A stretch of 59,298 nt of DNA from Candidatus Anammoximicrobium sp. (GTDB lineage: Bacteria > Planctomycetota > Planctomycetia > Pirellulales > Pirellulaceae), in assembly GCA_012515235.1 (NCBI GenBank), contig JAAYYU010000259.1, positions 1 to 59,298 of the forward strand, read 5' to 3'. Position 1 is the first letter of the stretch. Every line of letters begins with the position of its first letter. Of this stretch, positions 8,954-18,300 are shown piece after piece. The position numbers and the translations under genes were made by a program. Under the pieces are notes generated by a model. The model saw only the letters and a list, made by a program, of their open reading frames with translations. It did no database searches and was not told where the DNA came from.

Positions 8954-10351
8954 ATGAAACGGCTTTCGCAGCCTGTCTTGCTGGTTGTTGCCGCCGTGGT
9001 GGTGATGATCCTGTTCTCGCGCGATCTGGCCCCGATTGGCAACTCTTCGGAACCTCCCGCCGTGGCGCCGGCGCTGGCCCCGCCGGCCCCGGCCCGCAAA
9101 ACCACTCCGGAGATGGCCGCCGGGACCGCTTGGGCGCCGCGGCACTCGTACGACTACCCGGCTCCGCCCCCTGGCCTGCCCGCCGGCTTGCCGCCGCCGC
9201 AGCCACTGGACCAATACGCCGTGCTGGCTTGGAACGACTTGGGCATGCATTGTTACCAGGCCGATTTTTCGACCCTTCAGATCCTGCCGCCTTACAACGT
9301 CTTCTGGGCGCAGGTCATTCGGCGCGGCCAGAAGCCGGCCGTCATCACCCAGGACGTGAAACTCCGCTACGAAACGTTGCACGTCACCGATCCCGTGCGG
9401 CACTCCAACTTCTGGGATTATGCGGCTGCTTACGGCTGGAAGTTGGAGCCAGGAGTGGGTCTCAAGGGCAAACGCACGTCCGGTACGATGGAAGCCGCGG
9501 CCGATCACTTCGTCGCCGACGGCGTGCCCGTAGTGGACTTCTCGGACGACGGAACCTGGGATCCGTTTCCCATGTTCACGGTCTCGGTACAGGACCCGGC
9601 AGGCCAAACGCTCGCCCAGACCGTCAACGTGGCTCCGGCGTCCACCGAGATGTCCTGCGACCTGTGCCACGTCGCGGATACGCCGCAAGGTTCGATGGCC
9701 GACATCCTGAAGGCCCACGACAAGAACGAGCGCACGGATCTGCTCCGGCAGGCTCAAGCCGGCAAGCCGGTCCTGTGCTGCTCCTGTCACGCCGATCCCG
9801 CGATGGGCGTCACCGAGTGCAAGGATTGTGAACTGACGCTGTCCTCAGCCATGCACGGCTTTCACGCCAGCAAAGTGAAGGAGCCCGGACGAAGACTGCC
9901 CAAGAACGTGTGCCATTCCTGTCACCCAGGTCCGCAGACGAAGTGCCTGCGGGACGTGATGTCCCAATCGGGGATCACCTGCACCGATTGCCACGGCGCC
10001 ATGGAGATCGTCGCCGCTCGAACCCGCACGCCCTGGACCACGATGCCTTCCTGCGCGACGTGCCACACCGAGGACTTGCAGGACCCCGAAGAAGTCACGA
10101 TCGAGTCCCCCAACGAGCATCTGACGAAGGACTCCGCGTCCCTGTACCGCCACAGCAAGGCGCACGGCGGCGGTGGCATCTACTGCTGTGCGTGTCATGG
10201 CTCCCCCCATACGATCACGCCGGCCGCGATGGTGCGCGACAACGAACAGGCCGTCCGCCTCCAAGGCGAGGAGGGGCCGATCAGCAAGTGCATGGTGTGC
10301 CACTTGGAAAAGCCCGACGGCGAATTCTGGCATTTCCGAAAGCCGGAATGA
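8954..10351 (+). CDS. Seven-heme cytochrome c family protein
   Basis: This 465-residue protein starts with a signal or anchor helix (QPVLLVVAAVVVMILFS) and a Pro/Ala-rich linker. A domain beginning AVLAWNDLGMHC (about 90-225) is known from other multiheme proteins. The C-terminal half carries seven CxxCH heme-binding sites: CDLCH, CCSCH, CHSCH, CTDCH, CATCH, CCACH and CMVCH. It should act in the periplasm or on the cell surface in electron transfer; donor and acceptor are unknown. The ATG at 8954 is preceded by GGAGG (8942-8946) with about 7 nt spacing, which decides the start over an upstream in-frame ATG at 8927. Neighbours are a cupredoxin-like gene and a CstA-like transporter, neither clearly in an operon with it. 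Confidence 0.88.
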   Translation: MKRLSQPVLLVVAAVVVMILFSRDLAPIGNSSEPPAVAPALAPPAPARKTTPEMAAGTAWAPRHSYDYPAPPPGLPAGLPPPQPLDQYAVLAWNDLGMHCYQADFSTLQILPPYNVFWAQVIRRGQKPAVITQDVKLRYETLHVTDPVRHSNFWDYAAAYGWKLEPGVGLKGKRTSGTMEAAADHFVADGVPVVDFSDDGTWDPFPMFTVSVQDPAGQTLAQTVNVAPASTEMSCDLCHVADTPQGSMADILKAHDKNERTDLLRQAQAGKPVLCCSCHADPAMGVTECKDCELTLSSAMHGFHASKVKEPGRRLPKNVCHSCHPGPQTKCLRDVMSQSGITCTDCHGAMEIVAARTRTPWTTMPSCATCHTEDLQDPEEVTIESPNEHLTKDSASLYRHSKAHGGGGIYCCACHGSPHTITPAAMVRDNEQAVRLQGEEGPISKCMVCHLEKPDGEFWHFRKPE

Positions 10352-10359
10352 GCCGCCGC

Positions 10360-11898
10360 TCAGCAGGCCAGCGAATCCCCGGTTCGCTCCGCTTCGGTGG
10401 GCTGGCCGGTCATCGCCGGTTTGTCTTCTTCCGGCGCCAGCCTGGGCCGCACCCATAAAAAGACCACGGCCGAGGCGACGCCGGCCACCAGCCCGAGGAC
10501 CGTCCCCAGGCGCGGATTGAGCGCAAAGCCGACGTCCTCGACCAGGATGTAGCTGGTCGTGACCACGGTCATGAACACGGCCGGAACAAAGGCCAGCCAC
10601 CAGCGGCTGGCGCGGCGGGCGAGAAAGACGGCCCCAGTCCACAGGGCCACCGCTGCCAACGCCTGGTTGGCCCAGCCAAAGTACCGCCAGATGACCGCGA
10701 AGTTCACAAAGTTCAGCGCCAGCGAAAGCCCGAACAGCGGCACGGCCAGGATGTAGCGGTTGATAATTCGCGTTTGGGGAACGCGCAAGTAATCGGCCAG
10801 AATCAACCGGCCGACGCGGAACGCCGTGTCGCCGGAGGTGATCGGCAGCACCACCACGCCCAGCACGGCCAGGATGCCCCCGGCTAACCCCATCGTGGCT
10901 ACACAGGCCTTGTGGACCACGGCGCCGGGGCCGCCGGCGTCCAACGCCGCCGCGAGGCCCTCGCTGCCGCCGTAGAACCCCTGCGCGACCGAGGCCCAGA
11001 CGAGTGCGATCACGCCTTCCGAAATCATCGCCCCGTAAAACACCAGACGCATGTGCTTCTCGCTCTTCAAACACCGCGCCATCAAGGGACTCTGCGTCGC
11101 GTGGAACCCGCTCACCGCTCCACAACTGACCGTGATAAAAATCAGCGGCCAGGCGGGCAATTGCTTGGGATGCAGGTTGTCCAAGGTGAACTCGGGCGCC
11201 TGGATGCCGCCGCTGAGCAGCGCGTAAGTGAGCCCGGCCACCATGACCAGCAACGCGATGGCAAAGAACGGATAGAACCGCCCGATGATGGCGTCGATCG
11301 GCAGCAACGTCGCCAGAACGTAGTAGGCATAGATCGCCAGCATGACCAGCCACAGCCATGCCGACAGACCGAAGAAGGACGACGACAGCCAGGAGGCAGC
11401 GGCCGGGCCGAACCACGACCCGACGCTTTCCGCCGGGAGCAGTTCGACCAGCAGCAAGGCCGGTCCCTTGACGAAAACCGTCCCCACCAGCAGCATCAAC
11501 AGGAGAATGAAGAAGGTCGAAACGTGCCGGGCGACCGTGCCCAGATAGTGGCCGATCAAGTCCGGCAGGCCGGCTCCATCGTTGCGGATCGACATCGCGC
11601 CGATCAGAAAGTCGTGGACCGCGCCGCCCAGGATACAGCCGAACACGATCCACAGAAACACCTGCGGCCCCCATAACGCGCCGAGGATCGGTCCAAAGAC
11701 CGGTCCCAGCCCCGCGATGTTCAGCAACTGGATCAGGTACACGCGCCAGGTCGGCATGGCCACGTAGTCCACCCCGTCCGCGTGGGCGACCGCCGGCGTG
11801 ACCCGGTCCGGATCGGGCTTGACCGTGGAACTGGTCAGCCGTCCGTAGAAAAAGTAGCCTCCCGCCAGCAGCACCAGTCCGCAAACAAAAACCATCAT
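10360..11898 (-). CDS. cstA: Carbon starvation CstA family transporter
   Basis: This 512-residue polytopic membrane protein belongs to the CstA/BtsT family of peptide or pyruvate transporters. The conserved blocks GLGPVFGPILGALWG, GGAVHDFL and SIRNDGAGLPDLIG are present, followed by about a dozen hydrophobic segments. It is shorter than E. coli CstA (about 700 residues) but close to the short CstA-like proteins of many bacteria. AGAGGAGC sits about 8 nt before the ATG pair at 11898. It is convergent with the cytochrome gene (8-bp gap) and 151 bp downstream of the NPCBM gene on the same strand. The substrate is inferred from the family only. Confidence 0.9.
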   Translation of the reverse strand: MMVFVCGLVLLAGGYFFYGRLTSSTVKPDPDRVTPAVAHADGVDYVAMPTWRVYLIQLLNIAGLGPVFGPILGALWGPQVFLWIVFGCILGGAVHDFLIGAMSIRNDGAGLPDLIGHYLGTVARHVSTFFILLLMLLVGTVFVKGPALLLVELLPAESVGSWFGPAAASWLSSSFFGLSAWLWLVMLAIYAYYVLATLLPIDAIIGRFYPFFAIALLVMVAGLTYALLSGGIQAPEFTLDNLHPKQLPAWPLIFITVSCGAVSGFHATQSPLMARCLKSEKHMRLVFYGAMISEGVIALVWASVAQGFYGGSEGLAAALDAGGPGAVVHKACVATMGLAGGILAVLGVVVLPITSGDTAFRVGRLILADYLRVPQTRIINRYILAVPLFGLSLALNFVNFAVIWRYFGWANQALAAVALWTGAVFLARRASRWWLAFVPAVFMTVVTTSYILVEDVGFALNPRLGTVLGLVAGVASAVVFLWVRPRLAPEEDKPAMTGQPTEAERTGDSLAC

Positions 11899-12049
11899 TT
11901 CGGGCTCCTCTGATCGATCGCGATCCAATTTCTCATGATCAACTGCGCCCCCCGCAGCATCCACGCACGCCGCACGGGGCTTCCGACCGCCAGGCCACGC
12001 AGTGTGGCGAACTCGCCGCCAGCGCCTTGCGCGTTCCTTTTTTGCGCGG

Positions 12050-13327
12050 TCATTTTATCAACCGGGCGTTGAGCCAGGCTCCGCGGTCCAAGACATCGCC
12101 GCGGTCGGCAAAGTCCACAATCAGCGCCAGCGCCTGGGCGTGACTCACGTCGACCGAAATCGGCAACGCCGCGTCGCCGCCGCGCACGACGGGGCTTTCG
12201 TACACTCGTTTCCACTGGTCTGCGGCGTCGGCCACGAACACGCGAAAGACAACGCTGCCGCCGAAGCCGGCGCCGTCGTCCAACGCCAACTCGGCGTCCA
12301 GCCGCCGATAGCCGCCGCCCAAGCGATAAGCCACGCGCGAGGCGCTGTGCATGCCCAATCCCTTGACGACCAGGTGGCCGCCGTGCCGCAACCGGCCTCC
12401 GGCCGCGCTGCGGTCGCGGCCCAACGGCCACGCGGTTTCCAAATAGGCGATGTGCTTGTAGCTGATCGGCTCCAGGTCCGACACGTAGACGACACGGTCG
12501 CTGCTCGGCTGCAGCAGCGTCAGTTCGGTCTGCAGGAGTTCCGCATCCAATTCCAACTGCACGGCGGGGGCCAGCGTCAGGCGCGCGAACGCTCCGTCCG
12601 TCGCAACCTGGGTGACGTTCAGCAGGCTGCCGTCGCGAAATCCCATCCGCACGAAGAATCCCGGCTTGGCCGCCGCATCGACCAGCGCCGGATTCAAGAC
12701 GATCGCCAGGACTTTGTTCGCGGGAATCGTCAAATCGCGTCCTTCGGCCGCGAACGCGAGCGTCAGCCCGGCGGTTGGCGTCACGGCGTCCGGCGAAACG
12801 CTTTTCAGCACGCCGCGGAGCACGTCGCCGTTGCGGAGCACCAATTGGTCTTGTACGCCTTGCGCTGCAGTGACGGCCTCCCAGAGCCGATCGCGTTCGG
12901 AGGCGGAGGGCGGCGGGTCCAGCACCACCCCGCGGACCTTGGCGAGCGGAATCTCCACCCGGCCGCAAAGCTCTCCATCGACGGCCAACTTCTCGTCGGC
13001 CAGATGCGCGATCTCGGCGGCCAGCAGACTGCCGTCCGCCAGCACGACGTGCATCAGGCGAAACGAGTCGGTGTAATCGCCCCACCGTACCAGGTCCTTG
13101 GCAGGAACGGCACGCGTCGAACCGCCGGTTCGCAGATGAACCGTCCAGTCCGCGCCGATTCGCTCGACGCGGGCGGCCGAAGCGTCGCCCTCGATCGGCA
13201 CCACGCGCGGCAGGGGCGGCACGGATTGGCCCGCCGCCGCACCGGCGGACAGGAACAGCAAAACGCCGATGGACAACCGCCAGGCCACGTAATCCGCAAC
13301 CCGCATCCCGCAACCCGCATCCCGCAT
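12050..13327 (-). CDS. NPCBM/NEW2 domain secreted protein
   Basis: This 425-residue exported protein has a signal peptide (WRLSIGVLLFLSAGAAAG) and no transmembrane segment after it. The C-terminal 150 residues match the NPCBM/NEW2 carbohydrate-binding fold, with the typical GRDRSAAGGRLR, KGLGMHSASRVAYRL and FRVFVADA segments. The N-terminal half is beta-rich and repetitive in character (DGSLLAAEI, NGDVLRGVL, DGSLLNVTQ), without a known enzyme motif. It is the last gene of a four-gene minus-strand operon and begins 10 bp after the prenyltransferase-like gene. The start lies inside a 7-bp tandem repeat; an in-frame ATG at 13306 is an alternative. It probably binds glycan at the envelope. Confidence 0.75.
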   Translation of the reverse strand: MRDAGCGMRVADYVAWRLSIGVLLFLSAGAAAGQSVPPLPRVVPIEGDASAARVERIGADWTVHLRTGGSTRAVPAKDLVRWGDYTDSFRLMHVVLADGSLLAAEIAHLADEKLAVDGELCGRVEIPLAKVRGVVLDPPPSASERDRLWEAVTAAQGVQDQLVLRNGDVLRGVLKSVSPDAVTPTAGLTLAFAAEGRDLTIPANKVLAIVLNPALVDAAAKPGFFVRMGFRDGSLLNVTQVATDGAFARLTLAPAVQLELDAELLQTELTLLQPSSDRVVYVSDLEPISYKHIAYLETAWPLGRDRSAAGGRLRHGGHLVVKGLGMHSASRVAYRLGGGYRRLDAELALDDGAGFGGSVVFRVFVADAADQWKRVYESPVVRGGDAALPISVDVSHAQALALIVDFADRGDVLDRGAWLNARLIK

Positions 13328-13342
13328 CCCGCATCCCCTATC
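13294..13342. repeat. Heptanucleotide tandem repeat over a translation start
   Basis: Six 7-bp units (CCGCAAC or CCGCATC on the plus strand) lie in tandem at 13294-13335, with a decayed seventh unit to 13342. Read on the minus strand, each GGGATGC unit supplies a purine-rich tract and an ATG, so alternative starts occur in different frames. The ATGs at 13327 and 13306 are in frame with the NPCBM gene; those at 13320 and 13334 are not. Confidence 0.85.
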
Positions 13343-14570
13343 GCTGAAAGATCGGCAGGTAATTGTTCGGCATCTGCAGGATGATGCAAGCCATCGCGGT
13401 GCCGTATTCAGGCGAAATCTGGTCGAACCACGCGCCGTCGGGACGCTGCCGGGCCAGGATGGCGTCGTGGACGGCCGCGTACCATTGCTGCCAGCGTTGG
13501 CCGCCCGCCTGCCACATCGCCTGGACGGCGTAGTAGTGCCCGTAGAAGTAGTGCGGCTCCGCCTGGACGGCCTTCGACGTAGGGATTTGCCTCATCAAAT
13601 AATCCAGTCCCTTCTCGATCTCGTCTCCTTCATAGATGCCGGCGCTGTACAGCGCGACGACGCCCGCCGCGCTGCGGGGAAAGCGGCTCTCGCCGGGCGC
13701 GGACAGCTGGTACATGAACCCACCGTCCGGGTTCTGGCTGCGCTTCACATAGTCGATGCAGCGGTCCACCGTCTCGCGGGGCACGAACAGGCCGGCGTTG
13801 CGCGCGGCGCGCAAGGCCATGATCTGGCAGATTGTCACCGAGATGTCGGCGTCCTGCCGCTTGGGTTCGTACCGCCAACCGCCTTCCTCGTTTTGGGTGC
13901 GGACGATCAAGTCCACGGCCCCCACCAGCTTGTCGCGGATCGTCGGGTCGGAGGACATGCCGCAGACTTCGGCCAAGAAGAGCGTCGCGAATCCGTGCCC
14001 ATACATGGGGCCGTGGCTGGCGCCCTCGGGAGCGATGATGTAGCCGCTCTCGCGGACGTGGTCCAGGATGAACGCCAGGCAGCGATTGACCTCCCGGCCA
14101 TAGGGCCCGCGGCCCGGCGTGCTGCCGCGGCTGAGGAAGGCCATGCCCGCCAGGCTGCAGATGGCCACGTTGCGGCTGTAGCCGCCGCGGCCGAACGAGC
14201 CGTCGTCGTTTTGCTGGGATTTCAAATAGCGAAGTCCTTTCTCGACGGCGCGCTGCGTCGCCGGCTGCATCAGATTTCCTGGTGCCGCCGCCAGCGACCC
14301 GGCGTCCGGCGATTCGGCCGCGGCCGAGATCGAGGCGGTGGTCCAGGCGGCGGCCAGACACCAGACGCCGCAGGCAAGTCTGGAGGCAAGAGCCCGGCGA
14401 CTGCGAACAAGCCGGGCCGCTCGACTCCGGAGCGGGTTTTCCCGGCTTGCGCGGCTTTCCGGCCGCTGCCAGTGCGCCGCCGCGAGATCCGCACGCCGCG
14501 CCTTCGTCGCAGCAGCCGATCGCCCCGCGTCCAGCGCCGTTCGCTCTCCAGATGTGCAGCTGGCAGGCAT
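13338..14570 (-). CDS. Prenyltransferase/squalene-oxidase-repeat protein, exported
   Basis: This 410-residue protein carries an alpha/alpha-toroid of the squalene cyclase/prenyltransferase type. QW-like repeats are visible: QNDDGSFGRGG, QNEEGGWRYEP, QNPDGGFMYQ and QRPDGAWFDQ. A basic N-terminal region precedes a hydrophobic signal (LACGVWCLAAAWTTASISA). The catalytic DxDD of squalene-hopene cyclases is not seen, so a binding or structural role is as likely as cyclisation. The ATG overlaps the stop of the upstream gene (TGATG), with AGGAAGG about 9 nt upstream, which indicates translational coupling; a GTG at 14573 is an alternative start. It is the third gene of the DUF4175 operon. Confidence 0.8.
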   Translation of the reverse strand: MPASCTSGERTALDAGRSAAATKARRADLAAAHWQRPESRASRENPLRSRAARLVRSRRALASRLACGVWCLAAAWTTASISAAAESPDAGSLAAAPGNLMQPATQRAVEKGLRYLKSQQNDDGSFGRGGYSRNVAICSLAGMAFLSRGSTPGRGPYGREVNRCLAFILDHVRESGYIIAPEGASHGPMYGHGFATLFLAEVCGMSSDPTIRDKLVGAVDLIVRTQNEEGGWRYEPKRQDADISVTICQIMALRAARNAGLFVPRETVDRCIDYVKRSQNPDGGFMYQLSAPGESRFPRSAAGVVALYSAGIYEGDEIEKGLDYLMRQIPTSKAVQAEPHYFYGHYYAVQAMWQAGGQRWQQWYAAVHDAILARQRPDGAWFDQISPEYGTAMACIILQMPNNYLPIFQR

Positions 14571-15352
14571 CACTTCTTACCTTCCTCGACGAGTCGCGTG
14601 TAATACGCCTCGATCAGCTTCTCATACTTGGGCAGGAACTCCTCGATCGCGCTGCTTTGCATCTGGTCGCGGAGCTTGGGCGGCAGATGTCCCCAGATCT
14701 GATTCAGCATCTGCTGGAGCCGGGCTAGTTCCTCGCGGTCCGCCGCCTGGCTGCCGGTCCGCTCGGTGCTCTCTGCGGCGGGCTGGTTGGCCCCCGTGTT
14801 TTCGCCGCTGCCCGCGCGGCTCTTGCTGCCCGGCTTGGCGCGGGGTTGCGGCGCGGACTTGGATTTGGCGGCGGCGTTGGAACATTGCTTCTGCAGCTGT
14901 TCGATCAGGCGGTTCAGGTCTTCGATCACCAACTGCTGGACGCGCTGCGTCTTGGGCGAGGTGATTTGCCGGCTGAGCAGGGCCTCGGCCAAACGCATCC
15001 GGCGGCCAATCGCGTCCAGCGGATCGGCCGACTCCAGGCCGATGTCCTCGCCCTCCGCCAGGGTTTCGAGCCGTTGCGGATCCAGCTCGGATGCGGCTTG
15101 CGCCGGGCGGTCCGCGGGCCGATCTGCGGCAGGCGGCGCGGCGTTGGGCCGCGCCGGGAGGTCCAGGCCTCGCAGCAACTCGTTGTCCAGGCTATCCCGC
15201 AGCATCGCTCCGGCCAGAGGCTTGGACGCCGCGGGAGGCGAAGCCGCTGCGGTCGCCGTCAGGCCCGCCACGGTTAAGCATCCGCACAGCGCGAAACACC
15301 ACGCCCGCCACTTGCCGCCGCTCCCGTCGCCGGGTCTTGTCAGGACATTCAC
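14570..15352 (-). CDS. Secreted helical hypothetical protein of the DUF4175 operon
   Basis: This 260-residue protein starts with a GTG that overlaps the stop of the DUF4175 gene by four bases (GTGA), so it is probably translationally coupled. A signal peptide is visible (WCFALCGCLTVAGLTATAAASP). The mature part is Ala/Pro/Ser-rich and disordered, with helices predicted in RMRLAEALLSRQ, IEDLNRLIEQLQKQ and REELARLQQMLNQIWGHL. It ends with an Ala-poor segment (FLPKYEKLIEAYYTRLVEEG). I recognise no domain. Its fixed place between the coiled-coil DUF4175 protein and the prenyltransferase-like protein suggests they work together at the envelope. Confidence 0.75.
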   Translation of the reverse strand: MNVLTRPGDGSGGKWRAWCFALCGCLTVAGLTATAAASPPAASKPLAGAMLRDSLDNELLRGLDLPARPNAAPPAADRPADRPAQAASELDPQRLETLAEGEDIGLESADPLDAIGRRMRLAEALLSRQITSPKTQRVQQLVIEDLNRLIEQLQKQCSNAAAKSKSAPQPRAKPGSKSRAGSGENTGANQPAAESTERTGSQAADREELARLQQMLNQIWGHLPPKLRDQMQSSAIEEFLPKYEKLIEAYYTRLVEEGKK

Positions 15353-18300
15353 AGCTCGTATCCCTTTGTCTCGTCGGCGTCCGGCTTGGGGCGTCGGCCG
15401 CTCAATTCGTCGAGCATCGTCGCCAGGCGGCCCTGTTCTTCGGCCAGTTGCCGGAGCGAGTCCGCCTGGTCGTCGGTCAAGGTCTCCGTGCGCGAGCGGA
15501 TTTCCGCCCATTCGGCCGTGCGGCGATGGAGTTCTTCCTGCATCGACTTCAGCAGTTTGAGTTCCGCCAGTCGCTGGACGGCGTCGGACGGAGGCGGCCG
15601 GTTGTTCTCGCCGGCAGGATTCTGTCCGTCATCGTCTGACGGGCCGCCTGGCTCGCGCTGCAACGCTTCGCGCATCTGCTGCAGTCGTGTCAGGGCCAGC
15701 CGTTGCGACTGCTGGGTCGCGGGCCCCGTCTCCTGGCGATCCAGGCCGCGAGCCGCCCGCTCCATCTCGCGCAGCGCCGCTTGCAGGCCCAGGGCAAAGG
15801 CGGGCGCCGGGGCCAAGCGGTCGGTCAGTGCGGCGGCTTCGCTGGCCACCGACCGCTGTTGGCGTGCCAGGGCTCCCAAACTGGACAGTTGAGCGCGCGT
15901 CCAGCCAGGCTCTTCCTGCCGGCGCTGGGCCTCCAACTCGACCGTCCCCTCCAGGGCGGTTTGCTGGCGGCGCACCAAGGCCTCGAGGTCCTGCCCCAGC
16001 CGGCCCAGTTGCTCTTGAAGCAGATCCTGGGTCGCCGCGTGTCGCGACTGGTCCAGTTGCCGCGCGGCCTGGTCGAGTTGCTGGCCCGCTTCGCGCGACG
16101 GTTCCAGTGTCTGTTGGGCCTCGCCCTGCCCGGCGGCTTCCGCCGCCTTTTCCAGGGACGTAGCGGCGGCAGACAGGGATTGCGCCGCCTGCTCGGCCAG
16201 CAGCCGCTCCAGTCGCCGGGACAGCCGCCGGGCCTGTTCCGCCAGTTCGCTCCAGCTTGCCGACAGGCGGTCGAGTTCCCGCTTTCGCGGTGAGTCGTCC
16301 TTCGCCGCCGCGCCCTGTTCGGCCTGGGCTTGGAGTCCCTGCTGGGTCGCTTGCAAGGCCTGCAAGTCTTCTGCGGCCTGGTGCAGCTGGTCCGCGCGGC
16401 TTTCCAGTTCGTGGACACGCCGATTGGCCAGCGTGTCCAACAGTTCCTGCAGATTGCGGAGGATGGTTTGCTGCTGCCGGGCGGCGTCGCCCAGTTGGTT
16501 GTTTTCGATCCGCCGGCCGGTTTCCCGCATGGTCCCCCCCAGGGCCGCGCGGCGCGCCAGATCGAGGGCATCGGCGAGCGTTTGGGCCGCCGCCGGATCG
16601 AGCCCGGTCAACTCGTCGCGCATCTGGTCCATCCGCACGGCGATCTTGTCAAACTGGCGCCCCAGTTCCGCCTGACGTTCCGCCAGGCGGCGCAGGTTCA
16701 CGCGCTGGTCGGCATCCAAATCCTGCAACTCGCGGCCCAGGTAATCCAGCCGCGTACGCTCGGCGTCCTGCCGCAACTCGTCCTGCGCTTGCCGGACCCG
16801 CGCCAACTCGCGGGAGAACCGCCGGTAATTGTCCCACTGCGAGAAGTCGCCCAACAGGCTCTCCAGCCGCGCGATCACTTCGTCCTGCTGGCGGCCGGCG
16901 GTTTGCAGCGCGTCCTGCAATCCGCCCGGCGCCGCGGCGGTGAGCGCGGTAGCGGGGGACGCGGTGTCGGTGGCCATCGCCAGGCGGAGGGCTTCCCGCG
17001 CCGACTTGACAGCTCCGATCAGCCGTGTCTGGATCGGCGGCAGTTGCTCGCCGCCGATCTGCCGCACCGCTGCGAGAAGTTCATTCAGCCGGCCTACGAG
17101 CTCCGGATTCTCGATCCGATTGCTTTGCAGTTCGTGCAGCAGGCCTACGATCTGGGCGGCCACGCCCTCTTGCGGATCGGCCAACAGCCGGCTGACCTGC
17201 CGCTGTTTCAACTCGGCTGCCTGCAGCGAGTCCACGTCGCTGGCGGCGAGCCGGCCGGCGCCGGCCAGGCCGATTTCCAACGCTTTGACGGGCGCCCGCA
17301 CTTCGCGCTGGACCCGCAACACCTCGGCCAACTGGCCCAGAATAAACGCCTGCCGGGACGCGACGCGCTCCTCCAATTCGCTCACGGAGATGATCGTCAA
17401 GCGGCGCGTCGGACTGTGTGCGGATTGCGGCTTGTAGTCGTCCGCCGTCAGCTCGAAATCGATCCACGCGCCCGGCTTCAGGCCGTCCAGTCGCGACAGT
17501 TCCCAGGTGAATTCCACCGTGCGCGTGTCGGCGGGGCCGGCGCCGGCATCGGCCAATCCGGCGGCCGGTTGCGGCGCGGCGTCCGGTCCGCGGACGATTT
17601 CCAGCGTCTGCCGCTCGTCGGCGTTTGGGCTGTCGCTGCGGGTAAAGCGAATGGAAATGGCGTGCACCGCCAGGTCGTCCTGGACGGCGCCGGCCAGAGT
17701 CAGCGCGGCATCCGCGGTGACAAAGGTGTTGGCGGCAGGCCGTTCCAGAACCACCGTCGGCGGCGCGTCCGGCACGGCGCGCAGGTTCCAGCGGCGGTCG
17801 CTCCCGCCGCACAGGCCGTCGGTGTCGGTCACCTCGAACCAATACGTCCCGGACTGGGTCGCCTGCCACGGGGGCTGGGCGTCCGGACTGATCGTGAACT
17901 GCAGCCCGTCTGCGCTCAATCGGCCCGCCACGATGCCCGGCGCAGCGGGCTTGTCCATCCGCAATTGAACGGCGCTGGCGGGCCGGTTGACCTGGCCGGC
18001 GACTTCGATGGCGGAGCCTTCCAGAGCGCGGATATTCTCGCCGGAAGCCACAACCGGCCAGCCCGTGTAAGCGGGCGGATGCAGGCGGATCTGCAGCGAC
18101 GTGACTTGCGGAGGCTCCACCAACTCCAGGGTCCGCCACTCCATCGTATCGTCGTCTCCGCCCACGGCGCGATAGCGGAACGGCCGGCGCACGTCCTCCC
18201 AGCGATAGACCATCCGGTCCTGGAAAAACTTCATGTCCTTGACCTGGATCTGCTTCGCTTCTTCGCCGTCGGGCCAGAAGTGGATCTGGACGGAGGGGGG

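Noticed and set aside
13338..14570. Squalene-hopene cyclase assignment for the prenyltransferase-like protein
   Set aside because: The DxDD catalytic motif is absent and the protein is exported, so only the fold is supported.
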